Shown here: positions 7,571 to 13,892 of the stretch, one piece after another
Layout of the letters: every line of letters begins with the position of its first letter
How positions within the stretch are numbered: position 1 is the first letter of the stretch
DNA from: Actinoallomurus sp045806665
GTDB lineage: Bacteria > Actinomycetota > Actinomycetes > Streptosporangiales > Streptosporangiaceae
Direction: 5' to 3'
DNA: 15,704 nt
Assembly: GCA_045806665.1 (NCBI GenBank)
Contig: JBJMIW010000420.1
Span: 1 to 15,704, forward strand
Program-made: the position numbers and the translations under genes
Notes under the pieces: model-generated
Database searches by the model: none
Seen by the model: the letters and a program-made list of their open reading frames with translations, nothing else
What the model was told of the DNA's origin: nothing

Positions 7571-8977
7571 TCAGCCGAGGTACTGGCAGGTCTCGCGGGG
7601 GACGTAGCGGCCGTGACCGGCCCGGCCGGTGTAGGACCCGTCGTCGACGACGACCTCGCCGCGGGACAGGACGGTCCGCACCCGGCCGGTGACGGTCCGG
7701 CCCTCATACGCCGAGTAGTCGACGTTCATGTGGTGGGTCTCGGCGGACAGGACCTGGGTGGCGTCCGGATCGTAGACCACGATGTCGGCGTCCGCGCCCG
7801 GCGCGATCGTGCCCTTGCGGGGGTACAGGCCGAACATCCGGGCCGGGGTCGCAGACGCGATCTCGATCCAGCGGCGCCGCGAGATGTGACCGTCGACGAC
7901 CGCCTGGTGGAGCAGGTCCATGCGGTTCTCGACGCCCGGCATCCCATTGGGGATCTTGGAGAAGTCTCCCAGGCCGAGCTCCTTCTGCCCCTTGAAACAG
8001 AACGGGCAGTGGTCGGTGGAGACCACCTGGAGGTCGTTGGTGCGCAGGCCGCGCCAGAGGTACGCCTGGTGCTCCTTCGGCCGTAGCGGCGTGGAGCAGA
8101 CGTACTTGGCGCCCTCGAACCCCGGCTCGGCGAGGTTGTCGGTGGACAGGAACAGGTACTGCGGGCAGGTCTCCCCGAAGACGGGCAGGCCCAGGTCCCG
8201 GGCCTGGGCGAGCTCGGCGACGGCCTCCTGGGCCGAGACGTGGACGACGTACAACGGCGTTCCGGCGACCCGTGCCAGCTGGATTGCGCGGTGCGTGGCC
8301 TCGGCCTCCAGCAGTGCGTGGCGGACCTCACCGTGGTGCCGCGGGTCGGTACGGCCGGCCGCCAGGGCCTGCTCGACCAGCACGTCGATGGCGATGCCGT
8401 TCTCGGCGTGCATCATGATGAGGCCGCCGTTCCCGGCGGCACGCTGCATGGCGCGCAGGATCTTCCCGTCGTCGCTGTAGAACACGCCGGGGTAGGCCAT
8501 GAAGAGCTTGAAGCTGGTGACGCCCTCGTCGACCAGACCGTCCATCTCCTTCAACGTGTCCTCGTTGACGTCGGCGAGGATCATGTGGAAGGCGTAGTCG
8601 ACGGCGCACTGGCCGTCGGCCTTGGCGTGCCAGGCGTCCAGCCCGGCGCGCAGCGAGTCGCCGACGGTCTGCACGGCGAAGTCCACGATCGTGGTGGTGC
8701 CGCCCCATGCGGCGGCGCGCGTACCGGTCTCGAACGTGTCGACGGCGAACGTCCCGCCGAAGGGCATCTCCATGTGCGTGTGCGCGTCCACGCCGCCCGG
8801 GATGACGTACCTGCCCGTGGCGTCGATGAGGCGGTCGGCGGACTCCGCCCAGGCGTGCGCGACCTCGCTGTCGCGCGCGGCCAGCGCGGTGACCTTGCCG
8901 GCCTCGATGAGGATGTCGGCGTTCGTCTCGTCGGCGGCGGTGATGACCAGCCCGCCGCGGATCACGGTGGTCCCCAT
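7571..8977 (-). CDS. hydA: Dihydropyrimidinase / D-hydantoinase
   Basis: A 468-residue cyclic amidohydrolase that opens dihydrouracil, dihydrothymine or 5-substituted hydantoins to N-carbamoyl products (EC 3.5.2.2). The binuclear zinc site is complete: HTH (H66, H68), carboxylated lysine K157 in TSFKLFM, H190 in MMHAENG, H246 in VVHVSA and D322 in STDHCPF. Substrate-contact residues of dihydropyrimidinases also appear to be present (Y162, S295 in CSTPLRP, N344 in KIPNGMPG). Length is normal. The start at 8977 has AGGAG 8 nt upstream; the longer frame to 9049 would overlap the amidase gene and lacks family homology. It lies 14 nt after the amidase gene and 14 nt before the LLM gene, a regular tight operon. 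Distinguishing pyrimidine from hydantoin use needs a tree or assay. Confidence 0.93.
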   Translation of the reverse strand: MGTTVIRGGLVITAADETNADILIEAGKVTALAARDSEVAHAWAESADRLIDATGRYVIPGGVDAHTHMEMPFGGTFAVDTFETGTRAAAWGGTTTIVDFAVQTVGDSLRAGLDAWHAKADGQCAVDYAFHMILADVNEDTLKEMDGLVDEGVTSFKLFMAYPGVFYSDDGKILRAMQRAAGNGGLIMMHAENGIAIDVLVEQALAAGRTDPRHHGEVRHALLEAEATHRAIQLARVAGTPLYVVHVSAQEAVAELAQARDLGLPVFGETCPQYLFLSTDNLAEPGFEGAKYVCSTPLRPKEHQAYLWRGLRTNDLQVVSTDHCPFCFKGQKELGLGDFSKIPNGMPGVENRMDLLHQAVVDGHISRRRWIEIASATPARMFGLYPRKGTIAPGADADIVVYDPDATQVLSAETHHMNVDYSAYEGRTVTGRVRTVLSRGEVVVDDGSYTGRAGHGRYVPRETCQYLG

Positions 8978-8991
8978 GAGATCGGCTCCTG

Positions 8992-9834
8992 TCACTTCTC
9001 GATGAGCGGGCCGTAGGCGTCCGGGCGGCGGTCCCGGTAGAACGCCCACTGCTGCCGGACCTCGTCGATCAGGCCGAAGTCGAGGTCCCGGACGACGAGC
9101 TCCTCCTCCTTGCCGGAGGCGACGTCGCCGACGAACTGGCCGCGCGGGTCGACGAAGTAGCTGGTGCCGTAGAAGTCGTTGTCGCCGTACTCCTCGACGC
9201 CGACCCGGTTGATGGCCGCGACGAAGTACTCATTGGCGACCGCCGCGGCGGGCTGCTCGAGCTTCCACAGGTACGACGACAGGCCCCGGTGGGTCGCCGA
9301 CGGGTTGTAGACGAGCTGGGCGCCGGCCAGGCCGAGGGCGCGCCAGCCCTCCGGGAAGTGCCGGTCGTAGCAGATGTAGACGCCGATCCGGCCGACGGCC
9401 GTCTCGAACACCGGCCAGCCGAGGTTGCCCGGCCGGAAGTAGAACTTCTCCCAGAAACCCTTGACCTGCGGGATGTGATGCTTGCGGTACTTGCCGAGGA
9501 CGGTGCCGTCGGCGTCGATGACGACGGCGGTGTTGTAGTAGAACCCCGACTGCTCGACCTCGTAGACCGGGACGACCATCACCATGCCGGTCTCTCGGGC
9601 CAGCGCCCGCATCCGCTGCACGGTCGGGCCGTCCGGCACCGGCTCGGCCCACCGGTAGTGCTCGGCGTCCTGGACCTGGCAGAAGTACGGAGCGTTGAAG
9701 ACCTCCTGGAAACCGATGACGTTCGCGCCCTGCGCTGCGGCCGCGCGGGCGTGCTCCTCGTGTTTCGCGATCATCGTCTCGGTGTCACCCGTCCAGGTCG
9801 CCTGGACCAGGGCCGCGCGCACGATCGGGCTCAT
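8992..9834 (-). CDS. Beta-ureidopropionase-like N-carbamoyl amidohydrolase (nitrilase superfamily)
   Basis: A 280-residue nitrilase-fold amidase with the Glu-Lys-Glu-Cys site: E44 in GFQEVF, K118 in KYRKHHIP, E129 in GFWEKFYF, and C155 in YICYDRHFPEG. The stretches KHHIP, GNLGWPVF, NPSAT and AAINRVG closely recall the catalytic core of animal beta-ureidopropionase (UPB1), more than generic nitrilases. It would hydrolyse N-carbamoyl-beta-alanine or a similar ureido acid to the amino acid, CO2 and ammonia, the step after the hydantoinase encoded next. Eukaryotic UPB1 is about 100 residues longer at the N-terminus; this compact length is usual in bacteria. It is the first gene of the operon, with GGGAAG 6 nt before ATG 9834 and a structured leader upstream. 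N-carbamoylputrescine or N-carbamoyl-D-amino-acid amidase are alternatives, less favoured by the motifs. Confidence 0.9.
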   Translation of the reverse strand: MSPIVRAALVQATWTGDTETMIAKHEEHARAAAAQGANVIGFQEVFNAPYFCQVQDAEHYRWAEPVPDGPTVQRMRALARETGMVMVVPVYEVEQSGFYYNTAVVIDADGTVLGKYRKHHIPQVKGFWEKFYFRPGNLGWPVFETAVGRIGVYICYDRHFPEGWRALGLAGAQLVYNPSATHRGLSSYLWKLEQPAAAVANEYFVAAINRVGVEEYGDNDFYGTSYFVDPRGQFVGDVASGKEEELVVRDLDFGLIDEVRQQWAFYRDRRPDAYGPLIEK

Positions 9835-10054
9835 CGGATCTTCCCTTCGGAAAGCGTGAGCGGCGCAGGGGGAGAACCGAACTCCCTGCCCTTATCAGGG
9901 CTGACGCTACGAGCCGTTCGGCGCGTCGTACAGTGCCACGGTGTAACGCGATCGGCGGACGGCGTTGCACCTCGTCACCTGCGCAGACACCGTTCACTGG
10001 AGTGTCACGATCAGCGGCGCGACGGGTGAATCCCGTGTCCTCCGGTGAATGCCG
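9835..10054 (-). promoter_or_regulatory. Promoter/leader region of the dihydropyrimidine-hydantoin operon
   Basis: About 220 nt without a gene. In the transcript direction the last part carries two adjacent small hairpins: GCCCT-GATA-AGGGC (9888-9901) and CAGGGAG paired with CTCCC..CTG around UUCGGUU (9866-9888). CCCTG of the first can instead pair with the CAGGG that starts the second, so the folds can compete. Further upstream are dyad-like pieces including GACAC-11 nt-GTGTC near 9990-10010 on the minus strand. No convincing -35/-10 pair was found; TAGCGT at 9904-9909 is a weak -10 candidate. No known riboswitch was recognised. Confidence 0.4.
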
Positions 10055-10101
10055 CCGGGGTCGTAGCCCGCCTGAACGGATCAGGCGGGCGACGACCCCG
10101 G
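10055..10101 (-). terminator. Strong hairpin terminator after the MFS gene
   Basis: Two 21-nt arms (10055-10075 and 10081-10101) pair along their whole length with a single mismatch (A10065 against G10091) around a 5-nt loop, ACGGA. The outer arm is CCGGGGTCGT and the inner arm GCCCGCCTGA. It begins 27 nt downstream of the MFS stop codon and lies upstream of the amidase operon, so it should insulate the two transcripts. There is no U-run on either side. It works equally well on both strands by sequence. Confidence 0.85.
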
Positions 10102-10127
10102 GTTCCTCGCTTCGGGCATGAGCTCGG

Positions 10128-11711
10128 TCAGGCGGTCGCCGGCGCCTCATGTGCCGGAGGCTGCTCGGTGACCTCCTCCCGCACGCCGCCGCGCAGGGCG
10201 ACCAGGGCGAGCAGGCAGGACACCAGCGCGGCGGCCCCGCAGACGACGAAGCCGATCGTGTAGCCGTGCCCCAGGGCGTCCAGCGCGAGAGACGCCGCGC
10301 CGCCCGGCGGGGAGGAGGGCGGCACGGAGTTCACCGCGAGCGGGCCTCCCTCGGCGGCGACGTGCCCGGCGGCGGCCTTGACCTGCGGGCTCAGCGCAGA
10401 CCCGGCCAGGTCGGTGGTGAACTGCGACACGGCCCGGCTGAGCGCCACCGCACCGATCACCGCGGGGCCCAGCGTGAACCCGAAGTCCCGCAGCAGACTC
10501 GTGGCGGCGCTGGCCATCCCGGCGTAGTGGATGGGCACCGTGTTGACGGCGGTGGCGGTGATGGAGGAGACGGTCAGGGCGAAACCGACGCCGACCAGGC
10601 CCAGCGGCAGCACCAGCGAGGTCAGCGCGCGGTCGGAGACGGGCAGCGTCGCGGCGGTGAAGTCACCGGCCGCCATGAGCGCCAGGCCGATCGTGAGGAT
10701 CCAGCGGCCGGCCATCCGCTCCAGCAGCCGTGAGGTGAGGGGCAGCAGCGCCAGCGCGATGCCGTTGAGCAGCAGGAACGCCACGGAGGAGCGCAGCGGG
10801 CTCTGGTGCTGGATCGGGCCGAGCCGGATGCTCGTCGCGTACGCCGTGCCGAGGAAGCTGAACATGCCGACCACGGCGACGAAGGACGCGGTCGCGAACG
10901 CCCGGTTGGCGAACAGCTCCAGCCGCAGCAGGGGGGAGCGGGCCCGGCGCTCGGCCACGATGAAGAGCACGACGAAGACCGCCGCGACGGCGAACGCGAT
11001 GATCACCGGTGCGGACCCCCAGCCGTCGGTCGGTCCCTGGATGACCGCGTACAGCAGTGCGAACAGGCCGATGCCGATGGTGACCTGGCCGCCCAGGTCC
11101 AGCGAGCGGCCTTCGGGCGCGCTGGAGTTCGTGGCCAGCAGCAGGCTGACGATGGTGCTCACGACGGCGATCAGCGTCACGACGACGAAGGCCCACCGCC
11201 AGGACCCGTAGTTCCCGGTGATGCCGCCGAGCACCGGCGCGACGAAGCCGCCGGTCGACAGCGACGCCGCCCAGATCGCGATCGCGCGGGAGCGCGCCTG
11301 GTGGGTGCGGGTCCCGGCGGCCACCATGGCCAGCGAGGTCGGGAAGAGCGCGGCCGCGCCCAGTCCGGCGATCGCCTGCCCGGCCCACAGCAGGTGCACT
11401 CCGCTGCTCGCGGCGGCGACGACCTCACCGACGACGATCAGGGACGAGCCGCCGACCAGCAGCCGCTTGCGGCCGAAGAGGTCGCTGAGCACGCCGAAGG
11501 TCAGCTCCAGCACGGTGACCGGTAGGAGGAAGGCGTCGGAGATCCAGGTGAGCTGCGACCCGATCGGGTGCAGGTCTTCCTGGAACAGGCCGTTGAGGGT
11601 GGCGGGAATGGCGAGGGCGATCTGGGCGAGGCAGACGGCGAGGCAGCCTGCGATGAGTGTGCCGAGCGGGAGCCTGCTCGGCCCTGGGTCGGTGTGTTCG
11701 CGCAGCGTCAT
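10128..11711 (-). CDS. MFS transporter, DHA2 (14-TM) drug-efflux type
   Basis: A 527-residue membrane protein with about 14 hydrophobic segments. Motif A is GVLSDLFGRKRLL (73-85), and the drug/H+ antiporter motif C region reads GGFVAPVLGG (154-163), followed by YGSWRWAFVV, the standard DHA2 arrangement. Members expel drugs, dyes or pathway intermediates using the proton gradient; a few act as importers. The start at 11711 is supported by homology (TM1 follows shortly) and a weak GGGA upstream; the longer frame to 11936 is low-complexity Pro/Arg/Ala and runs through the promoter. It has its own promoter carrying the 32-bp repeat also found upstream of the regulator gene, so a PaaX-type repressor probably controls it. 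The substrate is unknown and may be an aromatic acid handled by the neighbouring broken genes. Confidence 0.9.
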   Translation of the reverse strand: MTLREHTDPGPSRLPLGTLIAGCLAVCLAQIALAIPATLNGLFQEDLHPIGSQLTWISDAFLLPVTVLELTFGVLSDLFGRKRLLVGGSSLIVVGEVVAAASSGVHLLWAGQAIAGLGAAALFPTSLAMVAAGTRTHQARSRAIAIWAASLSTGGFVAPVLGGITGNYGSWRWAFVVVTLIAVVSTIVSLLLATNSSAPEGRSLDLGGQVTIGIGLFALLYAVIQGPTDGWGSAPVIIAFAVAAVFVVLFIVAERRARSPLLRLELFANRAFATASFVAVVGMFSFLGTAYATSIRLGPIQHQSPLRSSVAFLLLNGIALALLPLTSRLLERMAGRWILTIGLALMAAGDFTAATLPVSDRALTSLVLPLGLVGVGFALTVSSITATAVNTVPIHYAGMASAATSLLRDFGFTLGPAVIGAVALSRAVSQFTTDLAGSALSPQVKAAAGHVAAEGGPLAVNSVPPSSPPGGAASLALDALGHGYTIGFVVCGAAALVSCLLALVALRGGVREEVTEQPPAHEAPATA

Positions 11712-11861
11712 GGGGCGTTCCCGGAGTGAAGAGGGGCTGGGTGGGCCCGACCGCCCGCGGGGCCGCCGGGATGAGGGGGAGGGGATCGCGGCCGCCGCCG
11801 AGGCGGCCGGGCCGGTGCGTGAAGGTGCGGAGTCGCGCGGCTGCCGACGAGGCGAATGTAG

Positions 11862-11893
11862 GGCTGTTCTTTTACCGACGTCAAGAGCATGCC
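11862..11893. promoter_or_regulatory. Candidate PaaX-type operator, copy 1 (upstream of MFS)
   Basis: A 32-bp element: left arm GGCTGTTCTT (11862-11871), centre TTACCGACGTC (11872-11882), right arm AAGAGCATGCC (11883-11893). The right arm reversed is GGCATGCTCTT, so the arms match apart from one extra base and one substitution. It shares 24 of 32 bases with copy 2, at identical spacing. On the minus strand it overlaps promoter-like elements (TTGACG at 11884-11879 with TACATT at 11860-11855, 18-nt spacer) that would drive the MFS gene. Confidence 0.7.
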
Positions 11894-11943
11894 GAACATC
11901 GGGCGCTCGGGTCGGTCCCGGTGCGGCACGTGGCACGCTGAGC

Positions 11944-12465
11944 TCACAGGTCGAGGACCAGACGAGGCCCGCACGACCGGGAGACGCAGATCATCATCGT
12001 CTCGCCGCTCGCCCGCTCCTCGTCGGTGAGGACCGAGTCACGGTGGTCGGGCTCGCCATCGAGGACGTCGGTCTCGCAGGTGCCGCACGTGCCCTCCGTG
12101 CAGGAGTAGAGCACCTCGACCCCGGCGGATCGGACGGCCTCCAGGACGCTCGAGCCGGACGGCACGGTCAGGGTGTGCCCAGACCGCTTCAGCACCACCT
12201 CGAAGGACGCGTCGTCCGTCGCCTCGGGTTCCTCCTTGGGCCGGAATCGCTCGACCTGAAGGGCGCCCGGCGGCCACCCGGCCCGGCACCGCTCCTCGAC
12301 CGCGGCCAGCAGGGGCTCCGGGCCGCAGCAGTAGACCAGGGTGTGGTCGTCGGGCTCGGCCAGGAAGGAGTCGAGGTCCAGCAGCCCGGTCTCGTCCTGC
12401 GGCCGTACGCTCACCGCGTCGCCGTAGGCCGCGAGCTCGTCGAGGAAGCTCATCGACGCACGCGT
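11944..12465 (-). pseudogene. Rieske-oxygenase-type reductase, C-terminal fragment (NAD half-domain plus 2Fe-2S ferredoxin)
   Basis: Remnant of a phthalate-dioxygenase-reductase/VanB-like protein, normally about 315 residues with FMN, NAD and ferredoxin domains. What remains reads from about 12465: RTRASMSFLDELAAYGD, LVYCCGPEPLL (the NAD-domain CGP motif, 39-49 counted from ATG 12453), then a plant-type ferredoxin domain with all four cluster ligands, C118, C123, C126 and C156 (CX4CX2CX29C). The flavin domain and most of the NAD domain (roughly 150 residues) are missing, so it cannot move electrons from NAD(P)H. A 169-residue product from ATG 12453 would still hold a complete ferredoxin fold; only a weak AGGA lies upstream. 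It joins the SDR fragment by a deletion. Original partner would have been a Rieske oxygenase such as a demethylase. Confidence 0.85.
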
Positions 12466-12850
12466 CCTGCTCGCGCATGCGGGTCGCTGCGGCCCGTACG
12501 CAGGTGAACGTGCCGCGCAGGTGCACCTGAATGACCATGTCGAAGTCCTCGTCCGACATCTTCCACAGCACCCGGTCGCGCAGCACGCCGGCGTTGGTGA
12601 CCATCACGTCCAGCCGGCCGAACTCGTCCACGGCGCGGACGACCAGCGCCTCGGCGGTCTCCGTGGTGCCGACCGGGCGTACCTCGGCGACCGCCCGGCC
12701 GCCGGCCTCGGTGATCTTCTTGACCGCCGTCTCGGCGGCGTCGCCGTCCACGTCGTTCACCACGACGGCCGCGCCCGCGGCGGCGAGGGCGGAGGCGTAC
12801 GCGAGGCCGAGGCCGCGGCCGGCGCCGGTGACCTTGCCGGTGAGATCCAT
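12466..12850 (-). pseudogene. Short-chain dehydrogenase/reductase, truncated N-terminal fragment
   Basis: The first 128 residues of an SDR: MDLTGKV, glycine motif TGAGRGLG (8-15), VVNDVD after strand 2, NAG (86-88), and the run RLDVMVTNAGVLRDRVLWKM typical of 3-oxoacyl-reductase/17beta-HSD4-like members. After MREQ (codon ending 12467) homology stops and the frame runs into reductase DNA read in the wrong frame until a stop at 12038. The catalytic Ser-Tyr-Lys half is absent, so it is not an active dehydrogenase. Three residues also seem missing from beta-strand 1: family members read KV-(A/V)-V-V-TGAG, here KVTGAG. Upstream lie a good -10 (TATAAT) and the 32-bp operator, so transcription signals outlived the protein. 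Confidence 0.88.
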
Positions 12851-12904
12851 GGGGGTCCTTTCCGCGCGGAGCCGTGAGGGGAGTCTCTGGCATCGCCCAA
12901 ACTA

Positions 12905-12936
12905 GGCAGATATTATACCGTCGTCAACATCTTGCC
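12905..12936. promoter_or_regulatory. Candidate PaaX-type operator, copy 2 (SDR / regulator divergent region)
   Basis: Left arm GGCAGATATT (12905-12914), centre ATACCGTCGTC (12915-12925), right arm AACATCTTGCC (12926-12936). The right arm reversed is GGCAAGATGTT, the same one-base offset and one substitution as in copy 1. It covers a minus-strand promoter: -10 TATAAT at 12917-12912 and -35-like TTGGGC at 12939-12934, 16-nt spacer. TATTAT at 12911-12916 could serve the plus strand. Position between a catabolic gene and its divergent regulator is classic for autoregulation. Confidence 0.72.
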
Positions 12937-12991
12937 CAATGATTACCTGTCGCGCTCCGTACTCGGGATACCGAGCGCCTACGCTGTCCTG

Positions 12992-13870
12992 GTGACCCGA
13001 ACCGATCAGGTCGAGCCCGACATGTCCTCGGTCGCCGCCATCGACGGGGGTGAGGCGGCGGAGAGCGCCCCGCGTCCCCAGTCGCTGATGCTGAGCTTCT
13101 TCGGCATCCACGCGCTGGACCGTCCGGTCGCGTTGTCCTCCGCCAGCATCATCGACGTCCTGGCACGCGTCGGGGTGGGGGAGGACGCCGTACGCTCGAC
13201 GCTCACCAGAATGGTCCGCCGCGACCTGCTCGAGCGTCACCGGCGCGGTCGCAAGATGTACTTCGGCCTCACCCCCCGTGCCATCGAGGTCCTGCGCGAC
13301 GGGCACCGGCGCGTCTGGCAGACCGGTGCGGTCAACCGCGCGTGGGACGGCACCTGGACCGTCGTCGGCTTCTCGCTGCCCGACTCCTGGCGCCGGGAGC
13401 GGCACGACCTGCGCTCCCGCCTGCTGTGGGGCGGGTTCGGGCCGCTGCAGAGCGGCATGTGGGCGGCGCCCGGCCGGGTCGACGTGGCGGCGCTGGTCGA
13501 CGGGCTGGGCCTGGACGCGCACCTCAAGGCGTTCCAGGGCGTCGCAGTGGAGCCGACCGACGCTGCGCGGCTGATCGACGCGGCCTTCGACGTCGCCGGC
13601 ATCGCCCGCCGCTACCAGGCGTTCCTGTCCCGCTGGGACCGGCCGGAGCCCGCGGCCGAGGCCGACGACCTCGCCCGGCAACTGCTCCTGCACACCGACT
13701 GGCTCGACCTCGTACGCCGCGACCCTCACCTGCCCGCCGAGCACCTGCCCGCCGACTGGCCCGCGGTCCGCGCCGAGAAGATCTTCCATTCCCTCGCACA
13801 CCGCTACGACGAGCCGGCCCGCGCCCGGGCCGCCGAGATCCTCGACGGCATCCCGCTGGCCGATACCTGA
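12992..13870 (+). CDS. PaaX-family transcriptional regulator
   Basis: A 292-residue regulator with the PaaX layout: N-terminal winged helix (about 29-96, with SASIIDVLARVGVGEDAVRS followed by TLTRMVRRDLLERHRRGRKMYFGLT), a Cas2-like middle domain (about 115-195, WTVVGFSLPD and RLLWGGFGPLQSGMW) and a C-terminal PaaX domain (about 205-285, HTDWLDLVRRDPHLPAEHLP). PaaX represses phenylacetate genes and is released by phenylacetyl-CoA; relatives control other aromatic or acyl-CoA pathways. No paa genes are present here. Starts: GTG 12992 is preferred; TACGCT (12980-12985) sits 6 nt before it, suggesting a leaderless transcript. ATG 13022 is possible, and TTG 12932 would lie inside the operator. It diverges from the broken SDR gene and is the likely ligand of both 32-bp sites. 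Confidence 0.87.
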   Translation: MTRTDQVEPDMSSVAAIDGGEAAESAPRPQSLMLSFFGIHALDRPVALSSASIIDVLARVGVGEDAVRSTLTRMVRRDLLERHRRGRKMYFGLTPRAIEVLRDGHRRVWQTGAVNRAWDGTWTVVGFSLPDSWRRERHDLRSRLLWGGFGPLQSGMWAAPGRVDVAALVDGLGLDAHLKAFQGVAVEPTDAARLIDAAFDVAGIARRYQAFLSRWDRPEPAAEADDLARQLLLHTDWLDLVRRDPHLPAEHLPADWPAVRAEKIFHSLAHRYDEPARARAAEILDGIPLADT

Positions 13871-13892
13871 GCGCGACCGGCCCGGGAGGGGA

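Noticed and set aside
4882..7707. A 941-codon open frame upstream of the permease suggesting a fusion protein
   Set aside because: The N-terminal part overlaps the LLM and hydantoinase genes in another frame and has shadow composition. A clear ribosome site sets the permease start at 6441.
12038..12850. A complete 270-residue SDR
   Set aside because: Homology ends at residue 128; the remainder is the reductase gene read in the wrong frame, and the catalytic Ser-Tyr-Lys motif is absent.
12932..12991. TTG start giving a longer PaaX-like protein
   Set aside because: It lies within the right arm of the inverted repeat, has no ribosome site, and the added residues have no family homology.
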